Positions 11,657-21,463 of a stretch of 64,000 nt of DNA are shown in pieces. Position 1 is the stretch's first letter; each line of letters opens with the position of its first letter. A program made the position numbers and the translations under genes. The notes beneath the pieces are model-generated. The model was given only the letters and a program-made list of their open reading frames with translations, was not told the origin of the DNA and did no database searches. Source of the stretch: Cucumis sativus (taxonomy: Eukaryota > Streptophyta > Magnoliopsida > Cucurbitales > Cucurbitaceae); the NCBI RefSeq assembly GCF_000004075.3, contig NC_026660.2, positions 15,085,837 through 15,149,836 on the forward strand, in the 5' to 3' direction.

Positions 11657-12524
11657 TTTGATTTGGGGTTAACAATGCGGATTTTCGGCCGAGTTTTGAC
11701 TGATTCGTGACTGGATTTGTCAGATCTGGGTTTCACTGTATTTGGCGACTGGATTCAGGGGTGCACGGCTGGGTTGCGGCGACTGGATTCAGGGGTGCAC
11801 GGCTGGGAACGGAGACAAACAAAAAAAACTTGAAGACAAACGGCTGAAAGATTCGTCAGATCTGAAGACAAACGGCTGAAGGATTCGTCAGATCTGGTGG
11901 GCGGCGTCGGACGGTAGACGTCGTCTTGCACTCACGGCTGGAAGAGAAGTCGTGTGCGGTTTGGAAACCATCGCGAACAGACAGCAAATCTGAACGGTTA
12001 CAGCAACTAGTCGGCCGACGTCGATAGCAGGTGGAGCGGCAGTTGTGAGCGGGGAGCGTGGCGGTTACTGGTTCACGCGGCGGCCTTGGCTTCAACGGAG
12101 ACAGAACCGGCTGAGACGGCTGGACAGCGGCGGAAGAGCAATGGCGGCAGCGGCGGAAGGTCTTGCGGTACAGATATGGACGGCGGCCGCAAGGTGACGC
12201 GTACGGCTGCCTCGCGGATGGAGACGAATCGGAGCGGAAACGGCGCGGCTGCGCTCGCGGATGGAGACGAATCGGAGCGGAAACGGCCACCTGCGATGCC
12301 GAGGCTGCGACTGATCGGCGCGACGCCGATGTTGTGGTGGAATGGCTGGAGACAGATCGGAGCTGTCTGCGAGGCGCGCGGAAGGGCTGGAGACAGATCG
12401 GAGCTGTCTGCGAGACGCGAGGCGCGATGAGGATGACGATGACGGAACGGCTGCGAGGCGCGATGAGGATGACGGAGACGGAGACTTTCACGGGTGGGCG
12501 GCGGCGGCTAAGATGAAAACCCTA
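11657..12524 (-). promoter_or_regulatory. GC-rich, ATG-poor leader of the copia element
   Basis: About 870 nt separate the primer site from the gag-pol ATG. The stretch is strikingly GC-rich compared with the AT-rich surroundings and is built partly from short direct repeats: 11751-11810, 11831-11894, about 12211-12285, 12343-12415 and 12410-12480. On the sense strand I find only one ATG, at 11971-11969, whereas the opposite strand has many. Such a leader may carry packaging or translation signals; that is inference. Open frames in it look like by-products of GC richness. One of them, 11856-12491 on the sense strand, would start at GTG. Confidence 0.75.
11888..11971 (-). other. Single short upstream ORF in the copia leader
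   Basis: The only ATG on the sense strand of the leader opens a 27-codon frame ending at TGA (11890-11888), about 230 nt before the gag-pol ATG. It could affect initiation downstream. There is no evidence that it is translated. Confidence 0.4.
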
Positions 12525-12536
12525 GCTCTGATACCA
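12525..12536 (-). other. Primer-binding site, tRNA-iMet
   Basis: Read on the minus strand this is TGGTATCAGAGC, complementary to the 3' end of initiator tRNA-Met and directly adjacent to the 5' LTR, as in most plant copia elements. Confidence 0.9.
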
Positions 12537-12691
12537 TGTGAAAGTATATTCTGAAGAATATTCTCTTGATTTGTTTATTGACCAAAGGGAGTGTATTTAT
12601 ACAAGGGTAATTACCCAAATAAACTAAGCCTACTTTATTTACATTAACATCATTACCCAAAATAACTAAGCCTACTTTATTTACATTAATA
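12537..12691 (-). repeat. 5' LTR of intact copia element
   Basis: This 155-bp copy is identical to 7494-7648 as read. It carries the element promoter. A TATA-like AAATACACTCCC region is present, but no start site can be fixed from sequence. Confidence 0.95.
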
Positions 12692-12696
12692 TTGTC

Positions 12697-15600
12697 ATTG
12701 CCTTTTTTTCATTGTTAATTAGCTAGTTAGGATTCATTGTCGACCATACATCACCTTCTAAATTGGTTAGTAGCAAGAGGTGTTACTTTATAAATCTTTT
12801 AGTTAAATTATATATATATATATATATATATGTCTTTAAAGTTTTAAACATACTCTTAAACTTTAAAAGAAGACATTAAAAAAAATTATTCATGTTGTTA
12901 GTTGGGGATGAAATCTGTTTAAAAAACATTCATGATCTTTTAATAAAAGTTAAAAAAATATGTTCCATGTTAGTATTTTAACAAATGCTCTTATAATGAT
13001 TATAGTGATTAATTTGTTTGAAGCATTTTATATATATATATATATAGATACTCTCACATTTCTCTCTTAGTTTTTCAATTCTTAAGTTTACACCAAACAT
13101 AATAACTCACAAAAAAAAATTCACACAATTTTAAAAGTTAAAATGTCATTTTAAATCATACCAAAATAATAAGTAATCAAATAAAACAAAGTACTTCACT
13201 ATTAACACTCACACTCAAGTAGTAACGGGCAATTTAGTCAAAATATTTAAGTCTTGAAATCAATCAATGCTTTATTGATTAAATTTTTTCTTATTATTAC
13301 TTAATAACTTAATTAAAGTTTATAATTTTATTTATTTCTTTATTTTAGATAAACTAATTTCACATAGTAAGGAGATAATGAAGCATAGAGGAAAAAATGG
13401 AAAATTGAGACGTAATTAACAGTTTTTATTTCACTCAAAAGTTCTAAACTTTTTTATTTTAATTTAAAGGTATTTTTTACACAAAACATTCACGATTTCC
13501 CTCCAAAACTCTAAGAGTATTTTGAAACCTCAAGAGCACTGTTTACACAAACAATAGAGTTTAGGAATATATATATTTAGCATGTTGGAAAAATATTAAA
13601 TTGATTTATTGCATGCAATTTTAAAAATTTGGAAAACTTTCCTTTTATAAAAAAAAACGATAGAAATCTTAGACACAACATTCAGGTTACAAAGAGATCT
13701 ATAAGAATTTTTTTATAATGATATAGTGCCAAAGTCTACAGTTTGTGAAAGAAAGATTGAAATTGTGTGTTTATAATTTTGTTAAACAACAAGATTTAAC
13801 CTCATGCCTTTAGAGATTGAATAGGTTTTTTTTTCCTTTATCACATTAATGAATATAATATATGTATGTTTATGTAGCAACTTCCAACTATATTAAATTT
13901 AGAATTATGTGGTGTACTGGGGTGGAATTGAATTGCAAATGAATGAGCAAAGATAGAATTGGATTGAATTGAATTATTTGAGATAAAAAAGAGGGATTTG
14001 GTTCAAATATATTTGAAATGAAGAGTACAATTATTTAAAATTGTTGACCAAAAATTGTAATTTGTACAATAAGATCATATGTCATGTAAATGTCATCTTA
14101 TCCACCCCTAATGTTTACTCCACTCCAATTAATGAACTAAATTAATATTGCATTCAATTAAACCACATTCAAAGTTTAAAACTAATTGTCCTCCAACATT
14201 CAACATAATCATTTCTACTAGGTTCTATTTATGTTCGTTCACAACCAATTAATGTTTTCTAAAAAATACATTTTCATTTCAATATCATTTTCTAAAAACT
14301 TCTTCAAACAAAAATACTATACATTTTCATTTAAACATCTTTTTCTAAAAACTTCTTGAAAGAAAAATACGTGAGTGTTTAACAACTTCTTTTTCAAAAG
14401 TGTTCCTAGATAAAAATTTGTTTGATTTATAATAGAGTAAAATATTTATATATAGAGAAAGATAATTTTTGTGTGGAGATTTTGATAAAAGTTTGACAAT
14501 GATCATCGAGGATGTTGGTTTGAGGTGATCGAAAACTATTAGATCTGTTACTGTAAATTGATAATTAAAGGTTGACGATAGTGGTCATCGGAAGTCAAAC
14601 GTTGACAATCACAAAAAAAAAAAAATAGTTGTTGGCAGTTGGTCGATAACAGTCATAGAAAAATGATAGGACAAAAGTTGACCGGTAACGATTACCATAA
14701 AACAATTGACAAAAAATAAGCCAACAACGACCACAGAAAAATGACCAACAAAAGTTGATATACGACCACAAAAAAACGGTTGGTTGGTGAGGATAGATGA
14801 AAGTGCTGGTCGGATTGTTTCATACAAATTATGAAGATTAACCATTAAACACACCAAATTTATTTTTCTAAAAGTTTGTTTTAGGTATTTATTCTAAACC
14901 ACGTTATTTTATAAATTCATTTTTACAAAATTTATTTTAGGTGATTACCAAACACATCATCTTTTTTTTCAAAATAACTTATTTTTTAATTTAATCACTT
15001 GAAAATATAATTCAACCACACTATTGGATAACTCGTCAATTTAATTTTTTTACAACTCCCAAATTACTATTACTATGTGTTTTAGAAAATTAATGACAGA
15101 ATTCTTAAGGATCAATTTTTGGATTTAGTTAAAAGTTATTGGATGAAATAAACTAATTTTATTCTAGTTTGACATTAATATTCAAACTCAAGTCTAGCTA
15201 ATTGCACTCAATATTATGATTAATTTGTTCTAAAATCGATTTAGTTGAACTCAAGGGATTTTGATAATAATATCGTAATTGAGATTTTTATTGTTTGAAT
15301 CATATCATTATCAATTATTATTTTATGTAAACCTTTTCTAAGTGTTTGATTGGAAAGCCCACTTAAGAATTCAGTGTAGCAATGGACTTTCCAGTAATTG
15401 GAAGGCCCATTTAGAGGAGAGTTGAAAAAGGAGGGCCACAATTCAGTTACATTACTGTTTATAAATTGCGAAAATAGTTCTTTTCCATGAAAATAATTTG
15501 AAAAACAGGCCTATAATATGTACTATTTTATAGTAATAATCCTCCTTTATACTTTATACTTTTTTGGGCTCTCAGGTTTCTATCATTTCGGGAATTTGTA

Positions 15601-16854
15601 TCTCAATCATATCTCAAATTATATGTTTGTTTGTACTTTTTTTTAAATCTTTTTAATTTACCTTTTATTTGATTTTTAGACTTTATGTTTATTAAGTCCG
15701 TGATATATTTAGTTTTTTTTAAAAAAAATAATTGATAGTGGATCTATTAGGTATAAAATTAAATTCTAATGAAACCCTAAAATTTTATTGTTAGATTTTA
15801 GAGTATATAATAACTTTGGCACTAAACCTAATATACAAAAATTATAATTTTGTTTGATCAATTCTACACCACATTAAACATTCAAAGTTTAAGAATTTTG
15901 TTAGATTCTATTTTAAATTCATTAAATTAAAATTCCATAATTCACAATTCTACGCTTCAAACACAAACTTTAAAACTTCATATAACACAAACACGAACTT
16001 TACAACTCTACAAACTTCACAACTTTCAAACTTTGAAACTCGAGATTTCTAAGGTCCACTTCTTATTCAAAGAAGAATCTATTGTTTAGCCACTTTTTGA
16101 AGTCCAAAAAAGTATTTAATAAAAATCAAGAACGAATTAGACAAAACTTGAAACTTCAACGATTAGACTTGTAATTTAACATATTTTTTTCTTTCTACAA
16201 GAAGTTTGGTTTATGTAAAGATACAAATGTAGAGGATTGAACTATTGCCTCTTACGATAATAATTAAAATTTATCTACTAATTAGTTATGTTTGTAATGA
16301 CATAACAAGCTTAAACAAAAAATTAGTGTTGCCACGCATTTTGTTTCTTACTAATGTCCAATGATTAATTGCATATATAGTTGCTAGCTAGTTTATTAAT
16401 GTAATTCAAGAGTTTGTAGACTTTAGTCTAATTAAATGGTCATTTATTTTTGTATGTGTGTATATATACATGGAGAGTTATTTATTCTCTCACATATATT
16501 TTCAGTTTTATCCTTTTAGAATATATAAAAATGTTATCATTGATTAATTTCCAATACGTTAAAATTCAAACATTTAAATTTTGCGATTCGATAAATTCAA
16601 ATATGTAAGGTCATAATGTATATGTTTTAGTTAATATTATGTTAGAGTTTTATAGTATAATTAAATTAATTAATGTTTATGAAATAAATAAAGTGGGGGG
16701 AGAATCTAAAGTATGACCAATTGTGTTGATTTATTTTGACATAATTATTAAATGAATTTATTTACCAAACATGAACAAATGATATGAATTTTGAGGAATA
16801 AATAAGAAGAAAGGGTACCACCAAACTCTAATTCATTTATTTGTATAAAAGAAT
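12697..16854. other. AT-rich intergenic stretch with microsatellites
   Basis: No gene is supported. It holds (TA)n tracts at 12809-12832 and 13029-13046, a near-duplicate block TTTCTAAAAACTTCTT at about 14290 and 14342, and the degenerate repeat at 14580-14830. The ORFs at 14609-14857 and 15241-15441 lack any domain signal. Confidence 0.55.
14580..14830. repeat. Degenerate short tandem repeat (ACGACCACA / AAAAGTTGA)
   Basis: Loosely repeated units such as ACAAAAGTTGA, AACGACCACAGAAAAATGA and ATACGACCACAAAAAAA follow one another with irregular spacing. It looks like a decayed tandem repeat; no function is visible. Confidence 0.45.
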
Positions 16855-16904
16855 TTTATGTACATGAATAATGTAAAACAACCGGGGGGAGGGGCATCCA
16901 CGTG

Positions 16905-18800
16905 TCAACGGGCCAATCGCCCTCGAGAAGACGGCGAGGAATGGGATGATGAATGAGACGAGGACCCGCTCCCAACACTTTCGGATCCATGCCCGTAAAA
17001 TAGATCCGATAAATAGTTGCCCAAATCATCAGGCGATAATCGGACCGCATGGTCCGATCCAGAAACCCGCCTAACCCGAACCCGATTCCTCTTGTAAAAC
17101 TCGCCATAGAGAGCTCCCATTTCCCTCGCTAATAAGATCTTTATTTCATCGCGAAGCTTCTGATCGGGGACGATCCATGAGGTTTGTTTTCTGTAAGTTT
17201 CTTCAAAAGCTCTGTTGAAATTTATAAACGATTCTCTTGCTTCCTCCGGCGATATTTCCGCCGTCACATCCGTCGGTAGCGACGAGAAAACTCCACTCCA
17301 TCCAATGCGTCTGTACTTGGAGGAGTACAGTTTGATCTTTGATTCGTGTCTCTCAACCCATTCACTGCCGAGGATGAATCTCAGATTCGAGGTACGAACT
17401 TTTTCAACGATGTACTGGAGATTGTTTGCTAAGAACAAGTAGGAGAGAGCGACGTCGTTGTAATGCTCTGCTTTGCCGTCCAGTTTGCAAAGGAGGACGA
17501 GAATCAACCAAGCGAAACGTAAGGTAATTGGACTATCTTCTTGTTTAGGTGTTCCGTAATATGATTCTGGCATTGATAATTTTGTTGCTAAAGACCAATC
17601 GGCTACAATGTCGTTTAGTATTCCACTGTAATCGGAGAGGAATGAGATGTAGTTCATCACGTAGCGAGTGAGTGGATGAACTCCGCCTCTAGGAACAGGC
17701 GTTTTCGATGATTCTTTCTGAATAGCCATTTCGAATTCCGAGAGTAATGTTCGAATGTTCTCTCCGAGTTTGATTAGTGAGCTGACGGCTTGTGACTGTA
17801 TCATTGATGTTGCTGTGGATGAGAAAATGTAATCGATCTCCGGCCAGAGATCGGCTATGGCTTCGTATAGATCTAGCATAATGAAAATTTTCTCCGGAGT
17901 TTTCTTGTATTTCGCAACTAATTCTGGAAATCCAAACAGAATTTCTGCTCCGTCTTTGGAAATTTGAGCGAAGCACGATTCTCTGATTGGAACAGAACCT
18001 GAGAAAACATGATCGCAAAGAATTTTCTCTCCTTCAAACAAAGACTTCACTGCCGTTTTGACACCTTTCAACCAGATTTTGATTTTGATTTCCAGAACCT
18101 CCCAATCCATCTTCTGAACTTTCGAAAAACTCAATTTCTCAATCCCTAGATTATAGAGACTCTCATCAATTATCGACTTCCTCACAATTTTATAAACCTT
18201 CACACATTCTTTACCATAGCCCGTCGATATCATACAATCCGCAATTGCTTTCAAATCCGCCATAGCCGACATAGAAACTCGCTCAACCTCCGCAATAGAT
18301 TCATTAGCAAATCGGAATTCATCTTCCGATTCCAATTCAAAATCAGAAACACTCGATCTGGCCGATATCGTCATCGGCGATTGGATGCCAGAAACCGATT
18401 CCGGATACAAATACTCTCGATTAGCTGACAAAATCTGATAAAACTCTTTCTGTAGCCTCTCCATAGCTATCTTCATCAAATCATGAGCATGCATAAGCTT
18501 CCGGGAAGATGAATCCCGAGAAGCAAGGCTATGCATGGAATTATGCAAACCCTTAACGGCTTTGAGATACTTCCGAGCTTCATCACGGTCATCTCCTTGA
18601 AACAAAGAACCAACAATGGTGGAATCAGGTCTCCACCTCATCACAAACGATTCTGCAACTTCAAGATTCTCCTCAACCATTGAATCCGGTAAAGTGGGTC
18701 GAGACGACGAGTGCGAGGACGACGAGGACGACGGCGTGCTCGGTACAGAAGAAGAAATTGGAGAATTGAAGAACACACTCCTCATTCCCTTTTGTGGCAT
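16905..18800 (-). CDS. EXO70: Exocyst subunit EXO70 family protein, H-type
   Basis: This intronless 631-residue protein belongs to the EXO70 family, a component of the exocyst complex that tethers secretory vesicles to the plasma membrane. The start MPQKGMRSVFF followed by a Ser-rich run (about residues 12-35) resembles the plant EXO70H subgroup. The C-terminal two thirds, about residues 235-600, is the helical EXO70 domain, with the familiar tail blocks WIVPDQKLRDEIK and YGEFYKRN. The last 25 residues are a Ser/His-rich tail. The length is normal for the family and the lack of introns fits the expanded plant EXO70 paralogues. The ATG at 18800 is preceded by a TATA box at a sensible distance. 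The exact H-subgroup member cannot be fixed without a tree. Confidence 0.93.
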   Translation of the reverse strand: MPQKGMRSVFFNSPISSSVPSTPSSSSSSHSSSRPTLPDSMVEENLEVAESFVMRWRPDSTIVGSLFQGDDRDEARKYLKAVKGLHNSMHSLASRDSSSRKLMHAHDLMKIAMERLQKEFYQILSANREYLYPESVSGIQSPMTISARSSVSDFELESEDEFRFANESIAEVERVSMSAMADLKAIADCMISTGYGKECVKVYKIVRKSIIDESLYNLGIEKLSFSKVQKMDWEVLEIKIKIWLKGVKTAVKSLFEGEKILCDHVFSGSVPIRESCFAQISKDGAEILFGFPELVAKYKKTPEKIFIMLDLYEAIADLWPEIDYIFSSTATSMIQSQAVSSLIKLGENIRTLLSEFEMAIQKESSKTPVPRGGVHPLTRYVMNYISFLSDYSGILNDIVADWSLATKLSMPESYYGTPKQEDSPITLRFAWLILVLLCKLDGKAEHYNDVALSYLFLANNLQYIVEKVRTSNLRFILGSEWVERHESKIKLYSSKYRRIGWSGVFSSLPTDVTAEISPEEARESFINFNRAFEETYRKQTSWIVPDQKLRDEIKILLAREMGALYGEFYKRNRVRVRRVSGSDHAVRLSPDDLGNYLSDLFYGHGSESVGSGSSSHSSSHSSPSSRGRLAR

Positions 18801-18930
18801 AGTTAAATAAGTATGAATTCAAAGGAAATGAAATGGGGTATATTGATTATGGATTATTGGAAATAGATGATTTGAGAGATTTTGTTGGGGGAATAATAAT
18901 TTGATAGGGGAAATGGAGAAGTGGAGGGGA

Positions 18931-18938
18931 TATTTATA
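18931..18938 (-). promoter_or_regulatory. Probable TATA box of the EXO70 gene
   Basis: On the minus strand this reads TATAAATA, about 130 bp upstream of the EXO70 ATG, followed by a C/T-rich stretch. The position fits a core promoter with a leader of about 100 nt. Confidence 0.55.
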
Positions 18939-20371
18939 GACAAAAAGGTAAACAATAGGGAATTAATCAGCTTGATCTTAAAGCAAGTAGGGAAGAAAGA
19001 GAAACCGAGTAATAGTGATTTGTTTTTCTTTTCTTCATATTAAGAAAAGAATAACAAATATTATGGTTGTATTTTATATGTTAATTTGTGAAAAGGTATT
19101 TGTTTGTTTGTTTTGGTATGACGTTGATGAGTGCGAAACGCGGTGTGTTACCTTTCTAATTCGATTGCGTGCGCAGTATCAGATAAATAAATACTCATTG
19201 GGATTTGTTGGACTTTTCTCACAAGTCTTAAAAACGACTTACTTTTCTTCCTTGAAACTTCACTTTTCCTTCTATTTTTCAAATCTAATGCTCCATAACT
19301 TCATACATCCTTTCACTATTTTTAATTTAAAAGTTTATGGGATAATTATCACTATATTTTTGCAATTTATCTTTTATTTTTATCAATAATCATTCCTATG
19401 TCTACTTTTATTTTATTCTAATAGTGATACGTAGTTACATGTATAAATTCTCAAATTGCATGTATGTTGGATGCAATTAATGAGTATGGATAATATACCA
19501 GTATAATTTAGATGTAAGGATATAAGTTAATAAGTTTAGCTCAATACTAATTATATTGACACTAAATTCTATCTATATCTTAGAGGTGAAAGATTTAATC
19601 TTCATCTCATGATTGTTATATGAAAGAAAAACTTTAAATTTTAGAGACTAAAGAGAAATAATTGCTAAAAGTTAATGAAATTGATTTTAACTCTAACATG
19701 TAAGTATTTGCTTAATTAGGTTTTTTTTTTTTATTTGAGTGAAATTTTGGTCATTAGTGTTTGAGTTTAGTTTCAGCTTGGATTTAGAGAAATTGTGGTG
19801 AATAAAATTGGATATAGCAAAAGAAAAATATTAAACCGATCAATTTTGTTATATTTGTAAATAATTTGATAAGTTTTATTATATTTGTAAATAATTTTAA
19901 TGTTTTACTATATTTTTATGATTGAATTTTTAGTTTAATTGTTACTTTAATGATATTTCATTTTTACTCTTTGCATATTGAGTTTTTGCCTTAATTCAGT
20001 CCTAGGTTAGTAGGTTTAAAGAGATTTACTTTTAACATTTTTTTTAGTGAATATTAATTTTCAGCCATTAGTGTCAATGTTAAAAGAATTTAAAAATTGT
20101 TATACTAATGAATTTTTATCATATTTCAACTTTCCCAAAATTTATTTTATTATTTTACTTCATAGTTATTATAAATTAATTAACTTCTTAACGTAGGAAA
20201 ATAGGTGAAATAGCTAAAATTTAACGAACAAAAAAGTAAAGTATAGAAAGGTATATTACACGTTTTGAAACTTACCGAAATTAAACTTAAAATTTATGGT
20301 AAAAGGTGGTTTTAATAAGGGATTTTTAGGAAATTTTAAAATAAATTCAACTTTTCTCAACAACAAAAATT

Positions 20372-20640
20372 ACCAAAAAACGTCTGAAAAAAAAAAGTTC
20401 TCAAAGATAGCATCGGTAGAGTCTCGTCAGACGTGAAAAAAACCTCATATTAACATAACAAAACTGCTTAATTGAAAATGCAAAATTAACATTCTTAGGA
20501 TTTTATCACCCCGCTCTTTAAGAAATGGGGTCGACAATTAGCATAGGGAACGTCCATTTTTTCAAACACTAATGAAGGGTGAGGAAAAACCATTTTTCCA
20601 ATGGTTTTACGACGTCTGAAAAGATACTGACGGATGATGG
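20372..20640. repeat. Inverted ACGTCTGA / TCAGACGT motifs
   Basis: AACGTCTGAAAA (about 20378), GTCTCGTCAGACGTGAAA (about 20421) and ACGACGTCTGAAAA (about 20609) occur in both orientations within 270 bp, in slightly less AT-rich DNA. This could be the remains of a DNA transposon end; no terminal repeat or target duplication could be fixed. Confidence 0.3.
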
Positions 20641-20820
20641 AAGAGAATAAGAATCAATTTTGGATTGAAAAAGTATGCATTAGAGCTGTCATCGAATTAC
20701 GAAAAATCGCATTGTCAATGGTTTTGTATGGTAACACTTAGAATGAGAATAAACTTACAACATAGAAACAGCTTAACAACCAGTTCGGTTAAGGAATATA
20801 TGTTTTGAAATGAAAATTAA

Positions 20821-20850
20821 GTAATAATAATAATAATAATAATAACAACA
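20821..20850. repeat. (TAA)n microsatellite
   Basis: About eight TAA/AAT units, turning into AACAAC at the right side. Confidence 0.85.
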
Positions 20851-21430
20851 ATCCTTTCAAATAATTATAATAATAACAACAACAATAATAATTAAAACAA
20901 GATTACTTTGTTTTAGTTCTTGCCCATCCTGTAAAAACCACACAACAGTAATCAACATAGCATAATTCATAATTAAAATAAAATTAACATTTTCAAAAAA
21001 GGAAAAAAAAATCATTAATTCATTTCTTATTGTGATTTTCGTCTCTGACCCTAATTTTCCTTCTTTGAACGAATCCATATTATTAAATACAATATTTTAC
21101 AAATAAAATTTCACGTGGAAAAACAGTGACATTAGACTATAGACACAATAATTAAATTATAATCATTTTGTGTATCCATTATTAGAAAGTCCAATCCAAA
21201 AATGTTGGTCATGAAGCACACCAAATATATATATATATGTATAGCCACGCCTCGTTTATTGCCACCCTTTTTGGACTCTTCTTCTAATTTCACTTTTTAA
21301 AAGTCAATTTATTCTTCTAAAATTGGTTTTATTTTAATCCTTTTTAAAAATTATTTCAACCCTTTTTACCTCCTCCTTCAATTAGTATTTAATTTACTTT
21401 TTGTCTTCTCATTATCTGTTTGTTTACAGT

Positions 21431-21463
21431 TATACACACACACACACACACATATATATATAT
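21431..21463. repeat. (AC)n(AT)n compound microsatellite
   Basis: A run of AC dinucleotides passes directly into AT dinucleotides. Confidence 0.85.

Larger units (their letters stand above)
7494..12691 (-). mobile_element. Complete young Ty1/copia retrotransposon
   Basis: The element is 5198 bp on the minus strand. It has two LTRs of 155 bp (7494-7648 and 12537-12691) that I read as identical. It is flanked by a perfect 5-bp duplication TTGTC (7489-7493 and 12692-12696). Inside are a tRNA-iMet primer site, a polypurine tract, a single 1331-codon gag-pol frame without stops, and a GC-rich leader. The domain order GAG, zinc knuckles, protease, integrase, RT, RNase H is that of Ty1/copia. Identical LTRs mean a recent insertion, because LTRs are made identical at insertion and then diverge. 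All parts needed for autonomous movement appear present. It sits in gene-poor DNA about 4 kb from the EXO70 stop codon. Confidence 0.96.

Noticed and set aside
11856-12491. 211-codon frame in the copia leader, same strand as gag-pol
   Set aside because: Begins at GTG, is Arg/Pro/Ser-rich as expected from GC-rich repeats, and lacks any domain. Best explained by the low stop frequency of GC-rich DNA.
12086-12554. Plus-strand frames of 70-117 codons in the copia leader
   Set aside because: Antisense to the element, overlapping in all frames and built from the tandem repeats; not genes.
17215-18018. Short ORFs overlapping EXO70
   Set aside because: Out-of-frame or antisense readings of the EXO70 exon.
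19015-19389. 124-codon plus-strand ORF right of EXO70
   Set aside because: Phe/Tyr/Leu-rich from AT-rich DNA, no domain, overlaps the EXO70 promoter side; not supported.
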